A stretch of 64,000 nt of DNA. It comes from DASREM01 sp035652095. Lineage in GTDB: Bacteria > Acidobacteriota > Terriglobia > Terriglobales > Acidobacteriaceae. The notes beneath the pieces are model-generated. The model ran no database searches, was not told where the DNA came from, and saw only the letters and a list, made by a program, of their open reading frames with translations. This document shows, in pieces, positions 26,133 through 35,441 of the stretch. Made by a program: the position numbers and the translations under genes. Where the stretch lies: NCBI GenBank assembly GCA_035652095.1, contig DASREM010000006.1, positions 42,567-106,566 of the forward strand, written 5' to 3'. Position 1 is the first letter of the stretch. Each line of letters starts with the position of its first letter.

Positions 26133-26945
26133 TCAGTGAGGATCGGCCGTAATGGTGCCGGGCGGAGGCAGGACGGCATCGGGTTCTGCCACATGCGCGA
26201 CCCGCACCTTCGAACTGCTTACCTGGTACGCGCCATAGTCAATGGACAGAGTGGCCTTACCTCCGAGGCGCACCTGGGTCACCGATTCATTGTGAACCGG
26301 CAACCAAAAATCTCCGAATTTTCGATAGCGGTGATCAATGCTGGTGTGACTGATCCAAAAGGAAGGGTTTTTTGCAGGCTCACCCTGGATTCTCGCTACC
26401 GCGAAGTCATGCGCTTCCACCCAGATTTTTCCCCGGTACAAGAATTGGCTCTTTCGCTTTGGCGTTACTTCCAGCACATAAAAGTCTCCATCTGCGTTGC
26501 GGTCGGTCCCGGCTAATGAAAATTCGTAATTTCGAGGACTCAGTTCGGATTGTTCCACGCTCTGTTTCAGATACTCCTGCTCACTCTCCAGCAGCTTTTG
26601 GAAGATGTGAGTGATTAGGAATTTCGAACCACTCTGGGAGATGATCTTGAATTCCTTCTTGTCAGGGGCGGTGTAGCTCGCGGCAACCTCCATGGAAGCG
26701 TCCCTGCTTCCGGGGAAACCGTGATAATCCACGTGATAGGACCGATGTGCGGTGTAGCCGCGGAGCTCGCGCGCGCGCCGCATATTGGCAGCGATCAGTT
26801 TGCCCACCACGGCCTCCGCGCTGAGAACCGGCATGGGCTGGGGTGTGTTCTCGCCCTGTGCAAACAACGAAATACCAAGGATGACCAGGGTTTGCGCAAC
26901 GATGGCTCTTGCCGCTTGACGCCCGTCCTTCGGTTGTACCGACAT
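26133..26945 (-). CDS. Exported protein with outer-membrane-lipoprotein-sorting (LolA-like) pattern
   Basis: 270-aa protein with an N-terminal hydrophobic segment (AIVAQTLVILGISLFAQG) consistent with export. The mature part is beta-rich with a LolA/LolB-type strand order (YTAHRSYHVDYHGFPG, FYVLEVTPKRKSQFLYRGKI, GDFWLPVHNESVTQVR). Similar proteins are annotated as outer membrane lipoprotein-sorting-fold or DUF proteins. Actual function is uncertain. It is the last gene before a row of minus-strand osmoadaptation-type genes. Confidence 0.55.
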   Translation of the reverse strand: MSVQPKDGRQAARAIVAQTLVILGISLFAQGENTPQPMPVLSAEAVVGKLIAANMRRARELRGYTAHRSYHVDYHGFPGSRDASMEVAASYTAPDKKEFKIISQSGSKFLITHIFQKLLESEQEYLKQSVEQSELSPRNYEFSLAGTDRNADGDFYVLEVTPKRKSQFLYRGKIWVEAHDFAVARIQGEPAKNPSFWISHTSIDHRYRKFGDFWLPVHNESVTQVRLGGKATLSIDYGAYQVSSSKVRVAHVAEPDAVLPPPGTITADPH

Positions 26946-26992
26946 GCCTTTTACCTTACGTGTTCAGGCGGTCCGAGCTTGGATGCTCACAA

Positions 26993-27697
26993 TCACAGTG
27001 GAGAGAGCTCGTCTTCACGCTCATCCTTTTCAGCATGGACAAACCTTCTTTCCAGGAACCTTCGTGCCAAGTCCCGGCCCCCGAGCCCGAAGGCGAGAGC
27101 CAATCCTAGCATCAGCGCCCCAAAAACGATGGCAAACGCTACAAGCACCGTATGCTCCGCCAATCCCAGTTCTTCGAACGTCATCGAGGCCACCAGAATG
27201 ACAATGAGCACTCGTATCGTGGAACTGATCAGGCGAGGAGACGGCAGGTCGGCATTCACCGCTGCCAGCAGCGCGGCTCGCGAGAAAAAGCTGGACGCCA
27301 TCAATCCGAAAAAGAACAGAAACATGGCTGCAAACAGCCGTGGCAGAAACCCGAAAAACCCGGAAATATGCTCCTGCACCCCGACAATTCCCAGGAAGCT
27401 GATACCCACCAGAATGAAGCCCAGCCATGCGACCCAGAACACAAATCTGCTGAGTAGTTCGCTCGAGGAGGGTAACGCGGCTTTTTGCAGTAATTCGGTC
27501 GCGCCCGCATGTTCCGACAGGCGGTCGAAGCGCAACAGGCGCAGAATGCTGCGCAGGGCTGCTCGTAAGCTGTAGGCGATCACCCAGCCCACGATCACGA
27601 TCACCAGCATCACTGCTAAGCGCGGTAAAAACCGTGCAAAGCTCCTCGCGATCTCATGCATCGCTTGGGTAAGTTCGGAAATGATTATTTCGCGCAT
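26993..27697 (-). CDS. Small membrane protein with mechanosensitive-channel-type TM helices
   Basis: 234 aa from the ATG at 27697 (the longer frame back to 27802 overlaps the glycosyltransferase gene). Four to five hydrophobic segments are present: LAVMLVIVIVGWVIAYSLRA, the pair around FVFWVAWLGFILVGISFLGI, FAAMFLFFFGLMASSF, and VAFAIVFGALMLGLALAFGL. The ALAFGLGGRDLARRFLERR end matches the repeated 'conserved TM helix' domain seen in MscS-like channels and their relatives. There is no full MscS beta-domain. It sits 8 nt after a glycosyltransferase gene, suggesting a role in membrane tension or osmotic stress (inference). Confidence 0.65.
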   Translation of the reverse strand: MREIIISELTQAMHEIARSFARFLPRLAVMLVIVIVGWVIAYSLRAALRSILRLLRFDRLSEHAGATELLQKAALPSSSELLSRFVFWVAWLGFILVGISFLGIVGVQEHISGFFGFLPRLFAAMFLFFFGLMASSFFSRAALLAAVNADLPSPRLISSTIRVLIVILVASMTFEELGLAEHTVLVAFAIVFGALMLGLALAFGLGGRDLARRFLERRFVHAEKDEREDELSPL

Positions 27698-27704
27698 TTG
27701 AACC

Positions 27705-28964
27705 TCACTTTCGCTCCCACATGTCCAGCAGGTAGGGCTTGAGCCGCTCAAAGGTGCGACAGAGCCCTTCCACGTTCTCCTCCACTTGCTCGGAAGAGGC
27801 ATCCCGGTTTTCGACTAGAAAGGTGTAAGCGCGGCCCCGGTAAAGCGGCGCAAGAGCCTGGATAATGTGGTCACGATTGATTACTTCTTTGTGATGCGAA
27901 GCGGCGAATTCGTAAACTGTGCGGACCCAGAGTTCGTCCTTAAAACTGAATTGGTCCTCCGACTTAGCCGCCGCGCGTTGCAATTCGGCATAGGTGGTCG
28001 GCGAGAGAATGACTTCGAAGACAGGGCGCAACTCCGAGACGCCGTGGGTAAACATCTGGAACAGTCGCTTGCGATTGATGCGCAGCGGTTCCAGATTCAG
28101 TTCCGGAACCGGGCCAATGGCAGGGATCGGCTGTGGCTGGCCGTCGTTACTCCAGTAAGGGAAATTTCGCTCCAGCGATCCAAACAGCGGCGCCACGGTT
28201 TGGCGCATCGCCTGGACCAGGTCGGAAGGTGGCTGATCCAGTCGTGTCTTGTCCCCCAGGAAGGCTTGTGCGATCCGGAACCCGCCGGAGATCGCCGCCA
28301 CCAGCAGGTTGAATTCATTTCCCGACTCACCGTATTGGGGGCTCTCGGCACTCAGAAAATGCGTGTTCAGACGACCTGAGAACGCGAATTCGGAAGCGTA
28401 GGGCTCGCGAATTTGCCGGGCGTAGATGGCCCGGCTCATGGGATAGACGAGATTTCGAACCAGCAAGCCGTCAAATTTGTGCCGGCGATACAGGGGTGTA
28501 ATCAAGTCGAAATTGTCCCTTGTCACCGGACGCAGCAAGCGGTCCAACCACTCCGGTTCAATGCTGGTGGAATCGGCGGCTACTACGGCGCAGGCGGAGG
28601 CACGCAACAGATCGCCGGCCGCAAAAATAGTGTGCAGCGCGTTTCCTCCCTGGGGAGGGCCGCTGTAGCGTGTGCTGATGCAATGCAGCGTCCGCAAGGC
28701 CGGCAAGTTGGAACCATGTTGCAGGTCGCTGATAGAAGCGGCGCGCACAAGTTCCTGCGTCTCGTCTTTCGAGCCGCCATCGGCATTGATGATCACGGCG
28801 CGCTGGCGCGGGAAATACTTCAACAACCCGGCGCGGATGGCCTGCACCACCTGGCCCACCGTTCGTGCGTCGTTGAACGTGGGCACCCCGACCAGAATGT
28901 CCACTTCGCCGACATTCATCAACTCGCGAAGAAAATCATCCGTAAGAATGCTTTCTTCGGCCAA
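27705..28964 (-). CDS. GT-A glycosyltransferase, candidate glucosyl-/mannosylglycerate-type synthase
   Basis: 419-aa cytoplasmic protein. The N-terminus has a family-2-like nucleotide-sugar fold: VDILVGVPTFNDARTVGQVV, the acidic INADGGSKDET, and VVAADSTSIEPEWLDRLL. The long C-terminal helical region is unlike wall or LPS glycosyltransferases, and there are no membrane helices. The overall pattern resembles soluble synthases of compatible solutes such as (phospho)glycosylglycerates, but I cannot assign the acceptor. It sits between a channel-like gene and treS on the same strand, which supports an osmolyte role. Confidence in the glycosyltransferase fold is high; confidence in the product is low. 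Confidence 0.7.
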   Translation of the reverse strand: MAEESILTDDFLRELMNVGEVDILVGVPTFNDARTVGQVVQAIRAGLLKYFPRQRAVIINADGGSKDETQELVRAASISDLQHGSNLPALRTLHCISTRYSGPPQGGNALHTIFAAGDLLRASACAVVAADSTSIEPEWLDRLLRPVTRDNFDLITPLYRRHKFDGLLVRNLVYPMSRAIYARQIREPYASEFAFSGRLNTHFLSAESPQYGESGNEFNLLVAAISGGFRIAQAFLGDKTRLDQPPSDLVQAMRQTVAPLFGSLERNFPYWSNDGQPQPIPAIGPVPELNLEPLRINRKRLFQMFTHGVSELRPVFEVILSPTTYAELQRAAAKSEDQFSFKDELWVRTVYEFAASHHKEVINRDHIIQALAPLYRGRAYTFLVENRDASSEQVEENVEGLCRTFERLKPYLLDMWERK

Positions 28965-29014
28965 GACCTCTCCTCCATGAAATTGGGATCAATTGCGGCC
29001 GCATTCGCCCGAAC

Positions 29015-30655
29015 TCAGATTCTACGCAAGCGGAACCAGTAGAACTGGTAGGGGCCCATCGTCAACAGATACGGCAGGTCACCAATGCGGGGAAAAATGT
29101 TCCTGCCAAACATTTCTATCAGGATGTTTCCCTTGTAACGCTTCAGATCCAGTTCTACTGCCTGCGCCGAGCTCGATAGATTGTTCACTACCAGGATGAT
29201 GTCCCTTCCCAGTTGGCGAACATAGGCCAGAACCCGGTGATTGGCCGGATACAGGAATTCGATCGAGCCCCTTCCGAATACCGGCATTGACTTGCGGGTC
29301 TTGATAAGACGCTTCATCCAGGACAGAAGCGAGTGATCAAAACGTTTTTGCGACTGCACGTTCACCGCCTGAAAACCATACACCGGGTTCAGCATCAGCG
29401 GAGAGTACAGAGCTTCGGGATCAGCAAGAGAAAAGCCGCCATTCCAACCTCCATCCCACTGCATGGGCGTGCGAACTCCGTTCCGATCGCCAAGATTGAC
29501 GTTATCCCCCATGCCGATCTCATCGCCGTAGTAGATGATGGGAGTGCCCGGCAGGGACATCAGCATGCCATTCATCAATTCAATTCTGCGCCGGTCATTG
29601 TCGAGGAGCGGGGCGAGCCTTCGCCGTATCCCAAGGTTGAGGCGCATAGTTTTTTCCCGCGCGTACTCGTCGTACATGTAATCCCGCTCCATGTCGGTGA
29701 CCATTTCGAGGGTCAGTTCGTCATGATTTCGCAGGAAAAGGCACCATTGGCAATTGTCGGGAATTGAGGGTGTTTGCTGAAGAATCTCGGTAATCGGCTT
29801 GCGGTCTTCCAGCTTCAGGCCCATGAACATTCGGGGCATCAGCGGGAAATGGAATGCCATGTGGAACTCATCGCCATTTCCGAAATACGGACGCAGGTCC
29901 GCCGGCCATTGATTGGCTTCGGCAAGCAACATGCGCCCGGGGAATTGCTGGTCCACCTTCGCTCGTAGTTCCCGAATGACCTCGTGCGTCTCGGGGAGAT
30001 TCTCGCAGTTGGTGCCTTCGCGTTCGACCAGGTACGGAACCGCATCCAGTCGGAAGGCGTCAACTCCCATCTCCAGCCAGAATTTCATAATGTCCCACAT
30101 CTCGGCCCGAACCGCTGGATTGTCGTAGTTCAGGTCCGGCTGGTGGCTGAAAAATCGATGCCAGTAGTACTGCTTCGAGACCGGGTCCCACGCCCAGTTC
30201 GAAAGTTCCGTATCAACAAAAATGATGCGCGTGCCCCGGTAACGGGTATCGGAGTCGCTCCACACGTACCAGTCTCGCTTGGGATTGTCGCGAGTGCTCC
30301 GCGATTGCTGAAACCAGGGATGCTGATCGGAGGTGTGGTTCAACACCATCTCGATAATCACTCGAATGCCGCGCTGGTGCGCCGCATCCAGGAAGACCTT
30401 GAAATCTTCGAGATCCCCGTAGCTCGGATGAACCGACCGGTAGTCCGCGATATCGTACCCATCGTCCCGGAGCGGGGACGGGAAAAAAGGCATGAGCCAG
30501 ATCGCGTTGATTCCCAGGTCCTGAAGATAGTCGAGTTTCTGGGCGAGGCCTCGAAAATCCCCGATTCCGTCTCCATTGCTGTCGTAGAAGGTCCGCACGT
30601 GGACCTGGTAGATGACGGCGTCCTTGTACCAAAGCGCGTCTTGGAGAATCGTCAA
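29015..30655 (-). CDS. treS: Maltose alpha-D-glucosyltransferase / trehalose synthase
   Basis: 546-aa GH13 enzyme that interconverts maltose and trehalose. The N-terminus (LWYKDAVIYQVHVRTFYDSN, then DGIGDFRGL) is typical of TreS. Catalytic residues are in place: Asp in DAFRLDAVPYL, Glu in RMLLAEANQWP, Asp in FLRNHDELTLEM. The length matches stand-alone TreS without a fused maltokinase. It begins with a TTG preceded by AGGAGAGAG. Its neighbours (glycosyltransferase, membrane channel-like protein) suggest osmotic or desiccation stress; alternatively it feeds the GlgE pathway, but no glgE is visible here. Confidence 0.9.
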   Translation of the reverse strand: MTILQDALWYKDAVIYQVHVRTFYDSNGDGIGDFRGLAQKLDYLQDLGINAIWLMPFFPSPLRDDGYDIADYRSVHPSYGDLEDFKVFLDAAHQRGIRVIIEMVLNHTSDQHPWFQQSRSTRDNPKRDWYVWSDSDTRYRGTRIIFVDTELSNWAWDPVSKQYYWHRFFSHQPDLNYDNPAVRAEMWDIMKFWLEMGVDAFRLDAVPYLVEREGTNCENLPETHEVIRELRAKVDQQFPGRMLLAEANQWPADLRPYFGNGDEFHMAFHFPLMPRMFMGLKLEDRKPITEILQQTPSIPDNCQWCLFLRNHDELTLEMVTDMERDYMYDEYAREKTMRLNLGIRRRLAPLLDNDRRRIELMNGMLMSLPGTPIIYYGDEIGMGDNVNLGDRNGVRTPMQWDGGWNGGFSLADPEALYSPLMLNPVYGFQAVNVQSQKRFDHSLLSWMKRLIKTRKSMPVFGRGSIEFLYPANHRVLAYVRQLGRDIILVVNNLSSSAQAVELDLKRYKGNILIEMFGRNIFPRIGDLPYLLTMGPYQFYWFRLRRI

Positions 30656-30825
30656 GGCTTCTCTCTCCTAAAAACGTGCGCGGCAATGACACAAGGTCAT
30701 GGGAATTGCTGCTCCTGAACTTCTACAAGGGACATCGCCGGCTTATCCATCGCCCCGACGCGGCAATGCTTGAGGGACCTGCCTGAATTTCAATCTACCA
30801 TATCCGCTGGGTTGGTGAGGGCGGG

Positions 30826-31479
30826 CTAGCGGACTTCCGCGAGTTGAGTGCGCAGCTTGTGGGTGGCGCGAAACAGGGTGTTCTTGATGGTGCCTTCGGT
30901 GGTGTTAAGTATGGTAGCCACCGTGCGCAGCTTCAGGCCGTGATAGTGCTTCAGCTCAAATACCATCCGCTCTCGCGGGGAGAGGTGGTCGAGGGCCCGC
31001 ATGATCCTGAGGCGCAGTTCCCTTCCGGCAAAATTGCGCTCTGGGCTGGCGCTAGGACGCTGGTCGGGCATCCGGTCTACCACTTCTTCCGTCTCCCCAT
31101 CCGGAGACAACGTAGTAGTCAGGTCGCGTTGCCGCGACGAACGCTTGCGCAGGTGATCGAGACAAAGATTCGTCACGATGCGGTAAATCCAGGTATAAAA
31201 CGAGCACTCGAAACGGAAGCGTCCGATATTGGTGTACGCACGCAGAAAGGCTTCCTGGTAAATATCCTGGCCATCTTCCTGCGAGCCTGTGAGGTGCACC
31301 GCCAGACGCAGTACCGCCCGGTCGTAGCAGCGAACCAGTTCCTCGAATGCCGCCGTGTTACCAAGCTGGGCCTCGCGGATCAGCGCGGAATCATCAATCC
31401 GGGCGCCAGCGCTGATGACCGGCATCGGCGGAACATACACGGGACGAATTTTGCTGACATCAGACACGTTGGTGATCAT
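30826..31479 (-). CDS. ECF RNA polymerase sigma factor
   Basis: 217-aa sigma factor. Region 2 runs through LIREAQLGNTAAFEELVRCY to YTWIYRIVTNLCLDHLRKR, and region 4 from RALDHLSPRERMVFELKHYH to EGTIKNTLFRATHKLR. It resembles RpoE-type sigma factors. No anti-sigma gene follows. Its ATG overlaps the stop of the upstream OmpR-type regulator gene by 4 nt, so it is expressed with a two-component system. Confidence 0.9.
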   Translation of the reverse strand: MITNVSDVSKIRPVYVPPMPVISAGARIDDSALIREAQLGNTAAFEELVRCYDRAVLRLAVHLTGSQEDGQDIYQEAFLRAYTNIGRFRFECSFYTWIYRIVTNLCLDHLRKRSSRQRDLTTTLSPDGETEEVVDRMPDQRPSASPERNFAGRELRLRIMRALDHLSPRERMVFELKHYHGLKLRTVATILNTTEGTIKNTLFRATHKLRTQLAEVR

Positions 31480-32156
31480 CCGACGAATTTGTACCCCGTG
31501 CCGTGCACGGTGAGAATGAAACGTGGCTCTTCCGGTCGCGGTTCGAGCTTCTGCCGCAACCGCACGATGTGCGCGTCTACAGTCCGAGTGGTTGGAAACT
31601 TGTCATATCCCCAGACTTCCTCAAGCAAACGGTCACGGCTCAAGGTTTCGCCGGGATGGCATACGAAGTACTTCAGCAGCTCAAACTCCTTTGAAGAAAA
31701 TTCCAGGTCCCTTCCGGCCCGCGATACCTGGCAGCTGCGAAGGTTGACCTCTACGTCGGCGAAAGAGTACCGGTCCCGCTCCTTGGGGACGGTTTGCGCC
31801 CGTCGCATCACGGCCTTCACGCGCGCCAGGAGCTCCCGGATGGAGAACGGCTTAGTGACGTAGTCGTCGGCGCCGAGTTCAAGCCCCACCACCTTGTCCA
31901 GTTCCTGCCCCCGGGCGGTCAGCATGATAATCGGGACGGAGGGACGTTTCGCCTTGAGCTGTTTGCAGACATCAAGGCCGCTCATGCGAGGCATCATCAC
32001 ATCCAGGACCACCAAGTCGGGCGAATCGCTCAACGCCCTTTGCAGGCCGGCAACCCCGTCCCCTGCCGTGATCACCTCGTACCCCTCGAATTCGAAATTA
32101 TCGCGAAGGCCTGAGACCATGTTCGGTTCGTCTTCGACTATCAAAATCTTGGGCAT
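31476..32156 (-). CDS. OmpR/PhoB-family response regulator
   Basis: 226-aa regulator with a receiver domain (D52 in LVVLDVMMPRMSG, Lys in DYVTKPFSIREL) and a C-terminal winged helix (RDRLLEEVWGYDKFPTTRTV, DAHIVRLRQKLE). It lies 11 nt after its sensor kinase gene and overlaps the ECF sigma gene. Phosphorylation should control DNA binding at direct repeats; the targets are unknown. Confidence 0.93.
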   Translation of the reverse strand: MPKILIVEDEPNMVSGLRDNFEFEGYEVITAGDGVAGLQRALSDSPDLVVLDVMMPRMSGLDVCKQLKAKRPSVPIIMLTARGQELDKVVGLELGADDYVTKPFSIRELLARVKAVMRRAQTVPKERDRYSFADVEVNLRSCQVSRAGRDLEFSSKEFELLKYFVCHPGETLSRDRLLEEVWGYDKFPTTRTVDAHIVRLRQKLEPRPEEPRFILTVHGTGYKFVG

Positions 32157-32167
32157 GAACTTTGCCT

Positions 32168-33835
32168 TTAAGCACTCGCTGAGTTGGAGTTCTGTTGTGC
32201 CCCGTTGACTGGAAGTGAAATCGTGAACTTACTGCCGCGTCCAGGCACGCTGTCGACCAGCACGTGCCCGCCATGCGCTTGCACAATATGGCGCACCAGG
32301 GAAAGTCCCAGGCCGCTGCCCTTCGTGTTGTGTACGAGCGGGTCCCCTACCCTGTAAAACTTCTCAAATATTTTTTGCTGCTCCGGCTCGGGAATGCCAA
32401 TTCCGTGATCCACAACTTCCAGGTTGACCGACCCGTTCTTCCGGTAAAGGCTGACGCCAATGAACTTCTGGTCCTGCGAGTATTTCAGCGCGTTGTTCAC
32501 CAGGTTCAACAGCGATCGCGCCATGGCTTCGCGATCCACGCGCAGCGGAGGAACATCCGCAATCTTTTCTTCGAATGTGAATCCGCTCTGCTCAATCTGG
32601 TAGCGGTACGAATCCAGAGTGTTGCGTACCAGTTCGCGCATGTCCGTTTCCCGAAAGTCGTATTCTTTGCGTCCTGCCTCGATGCGCGAGAAATCCAGGA
32701 TGTTGTTGATCAGGGCCGTAAGCCGCTCGCTTTCTTTTCGAATAATCTGGTAGTACTCCTGGTACTTCTGCGGAGTCGTCAAGCGGCCCATTTCCAGAGT
32801 CTCCGCGTAGAGTCGAATCAACGACAGCGGCGTTCTCAACTCATGCGAGACATTGGAGACGAAATCGGACTTCAGGCGCGCCAGAGCCATTTCCTTGGTG
32901 ACGTTGCGGTAAGTGAGAATGATGCCGCCTGCCAGCAGGAGCGAGAGCGCACCCAGTATCAGGAAACTTGTGCGCACGAAGTGATCTCCGAGCGCCTGCA
33001 CCGTCGTCCCGCGCAGCTTGATCGCAAGCATCAGATTCGGGAAGGCGCCCTCCATGGTGTGCTCCACTTCCGGCGCGCCACCATCCCAACCCGCCGAAGC
33101 TACCATCGGACTGGAATCGCTCTTGGTGTGGATCATCATCACCGCAGCGTTCTTCTCGTTATGTCCTTCGCCGAGGTTGTGGGTCATCACAGACTCAAGC
33201 ATCTCGGGAAACATGCGGTCCCGCAGATACTCCGCATCGAAGACCATTCCGCCGATGGGACGGTGCCCTTCCCGGTCCGGCGGCATGGCGAACAGCGCCA
33301 TCGACTGGTACAGCCTTTTGTCACCCCGCGACGGCGCATTGGGCTCGAACGTGTACGGGTTTCCCTTTGCGCTCATTGCGGCAAGCTTCTTCGAGAAGTC
33401 TTCGTAATCCATCGGAAGCCAACCCGAGTACATCCGGGACAAGTAATCCGCTTCGCTGCGAAAGTTCGAATCCTCTTCCCGGGAAGGCTGCGAGCGGAAG
33501 ATCAGGCCCCTTCCGGGACTAAACACAAAAACGTGAGCGAGGTAAGGATGTGCTCCGAGCACCTTGTCCAGGGTCCCCTCACAGACTAAGTCGGATCCGG
33601 GGAATTGTGCCCGCGCGTCGTCAAGCAGTTCGTAAGCCCTTTGATTAAACTGCTTCTCTGAAATGGCGAGGACCTGGTTGAAGTCGCGCTGGATCGTCGC
33701 TTCCACAGCGCGATCACCCTGGATCGATTTCAGGTGCAAGGCGCTCAGAATGACTAAGGCAGCCGCTGGCAGGACCACCGCCAGTTCCAGCGTCAGAACC
33801 AGGCGCATTTTTTCGTTTGGCCGCCGCTTCATCAT
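32168..33835 (-). CDS. Membrane sensor histidine kinase
   Basis: 555-aa kinase. The first membrane helix lies near residues 12-30 (LVLTLELAVVLPAAALVILS), and a periplasmic sensor of about 250 residues follows. A second helix (SFLILGALSLLLAGGIIL) leads to HisKA with phosphoacceptor H331 in SNVSHELRTPLSLIR. The HATPase domain holds LLNLVNNALKYS, VVDHGIGIPEPEQ and GSGLGLSLVRHIV. I do not recognise the sensor domain. It is first in the kinase-regulator-sigma operon. Confidence 0.92.
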   Translation of the reverse strand: MMKRRPNEKMRLVLTLELAVVLPAAALVILSALHLKSIQGDRAVEATIQRDFNQVLAISEKQFNQRAYELLDDARAQFPGSDLVCEGTLDKVLGAHPYLAHVFVFSPGRGLIFRSQPSREEDSNFRSEADYLSRMYSGWLPMDYEDFSKKLAAMSAKGNPYTFEPNAPSRGDKRLYQSMALFAMPPDREGHRPIGGMVFDAEYLRDRMFPEMLESVMTHNLGEGHNEKNAAVMMIHTKSDSSPMVASAGWDGGAPEVEHTMEGAFPNLMLAIKLRGTTVQALGDHFVRTSFLILGALSLLLAGGIILTYRNVTKEMALARLKSDFVSNVSHELRTPLSLIRLYAETLEMGRLTTPQKYQEYYQIIRKESERLTALINNILDFSRIEAGRKEYDFRETDMRELVRNTLDSYRYQIEQSGFTFEEKIADVPPLRVDREAMARSLLNLVNNALKYSQDQKFIGVSLYRKNGSVNLEVVDHGIGIPEPEQQKIFEKFYRVGDPLVHNTKGSGLGLSLVRHIVQAHGGHVLVDSVPGRGSKFTISLPVNGAQQNSNSASA

Positions 33836-33971
33836 ATGTCCTGCGCTAGCTTCTCTCCTGAATCCAATGACAACATAGTCAAACGGGCAACATCCAGTGT
33901 CAATCCCGGGTAAAAGGATGTAAAAAGTTGTGAACTCGTTGAAGAGAAAGGTTCTCGGAAGGTTGTGACTG

Positions 33972-35318
33972 CTATCGGGACGATGGCAGGTTGGCCGAAC
34001 TTCGAGTCGGCAGGCTGAAGTCGACGGTCACAAAAGTCTGCGCTTGGACCGCGCGCCCATTCATAGAATAGGGCCGGTAACGCCACTGCTTCACGGCTTG
34101 GTAAGCCGATTGCCCCAGCAAGAACGATCCCTGCACCAGCTTCAGATTTTGAATGCGGCCGTCGGTCCCGATCAAGGCCTGCAGCACAACCGATCCTTGC
34201 AGTCCGGACCTGACAGCCTGCTCTGGATATTTAGGCTGAACTTTCTCGAGTAGAAGATTCTCAGATAGCTCCTCGGTAATGGTGACTGGTTCCAGCGCAT
34301 CCAGCAGAGCTGCGCTAACGGCAGCAGACGAAGGACGAAGTGAAGGCTCGGTAGTCCTCAGGCTTTCGGGAATTGTCGGGCGCGGTATGGAGGGTAACTG
34401 TTCCACACTCTTGAGTTCTGCCGCGCTTAAAAAACTGTCATCAGAATCTCTCACCTTCTGACGCTCGGCGATCTCGCCGACAGTATGACGGACAGGGGTC
34501 ACGCGAATGCGAATCCCTTTCTCAGCAATACTGCTTGTGCCATCGTTGGGGCTCTCCTCAACTACTGATACAGTGGCCTGCGCCGTTTCTGACTTCGTAC
34601 CCCAATTACCAAGGTTCCTCGCCAGGCGCTGCAGTGCGGCGGCGCTGGTTCCGGTGAGACGTTTCAGACCTCTTGAACCGTCGAATGCGTGCGTCCCAGC
34701 AATTAGGCTGGTAATGATCGCTGCAATCAAGAACCGGTTCGCACGCGCGCGACTCGACCTCTTCGCCCTTTGAGAATAGCGCCAAAGTACCGAAGCCGGT
34801 CCCCCCGCCAAGTGATTCGCGGGGCGGTGAGAAGTGTCTGGCAAAGGATTCTGCGGCCGGGCTTCTTCGGGAGACGAGGGAGAGGAAGCGGGGGAGGCAT
34901 TCCGCAAGCGCTTCTGTTCATCTGCCAGAATTCGAGGAAGCCATTCCCGCATTCGCGCCAGGAACGCATCGCAACTCAGCAGCGCGTATTTCATCTGTTC
35001 GGTGCTGAATGACTTTTTCAGGATGCAATCGGCGCCCATCTTTCGGGCAGCCATTTCGGCTTCATTCGTACTCACGATGGCCGCTGTGAACGCGTTGCTG
35101 TTGCTCTTCAATTCGCGGGAGGTCTTCAGGAGGAAACTGGCTTCCAGACCGTCATCCCAGTCCGCCACGATGACGTCGAGTTTGCTGCCAGTCAGACGCT
35201 GGACTGCGGCGAATATTTCCGGGCAGTGTTCAACCTGAAACTCAAGCTCTCGCAAAGCCTGGATCAGAACGCGCGATGTCTCCTCGTTGGAGGAGAACAA
35301 GAGAGACAGTGGCGGCAT
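33972..35318 (-). CDS. Receiver-like / TM / TonB C-terminal fusion protein
   Basis: 448-aa protein of unusual architecture. Residues 1-125 look like a response-regulator receiver (LLFSSNEETSRVLIQALREL, DVIVADWDDGLEAS, CILKKSFSTEQM). The region where the acidic pocket should be reads SSNEE, so phosphorylation is doubtful. A Pro/Arg-rich linker is followed by one hydrophobic helix near residue 205 (FLIAAIITSLIAGTHAF). A long low-complexity spacer then leads to a TonB C-terminal domain (about residues 365-435: VQPKYPEQAVRSGLQGSVVL, AVKQWRYRPYSMNGRAVQ). Periplasmic TonB linked to a cytoplasmic receiver suggests signalling to, or control of, an envelope energy-transfer step (inference). It is monocistronic. 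Confidence 0.75.
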   Translation of the reverse strand: MPPLSLLFSSNEETSRVLIQALRELEFQVEHCPEIFAAVQRLTGSKLDVIVADWDDGLEASFLLKTSRELKSNSNAFTAAIVSTNEAEMAARKMGADCILKKSFSTEQMKYALLSCDAFLARMREWLPRILADEQKRLRNASPASSPSSPEEARPQNPLPDTSHRPANHLAGGPASVLWRYSQRAKRSSRARANRFLIAAIITSLIAGTHAFDGSRGLKRLTGTSAAALQRLARNLGNWGTKSETAQATVSVVEESPNDGTSSIAEKGIRIRVTPVRHTVGEIAERQKVRDSDDSFLSAAELKSVEQLPSIPRPTIPESLRTTEPSLRPSSAAVSAALLDALEPVTITEELSENLLLEKVQPKYPEQAVRSGLQGSVVLQALIGTDGRIQNLKLVQGSFLLGQSAYQAVKQWRYRPYSMNGRAVQAQTFVTVDFSLPTRSSANLPSSR

Positions 35319-35441
35319 CCAGGTCAGACTAGCCGTACCTACTCCGGCTCACAAGTTACCTTGCGCCATCCTGGAGAAGCCATAAGGACAGTCCCGTGTC
35401 CCGGCTGTGACCCGTCCATCCGGACATGCCCGTGCGGTGGA

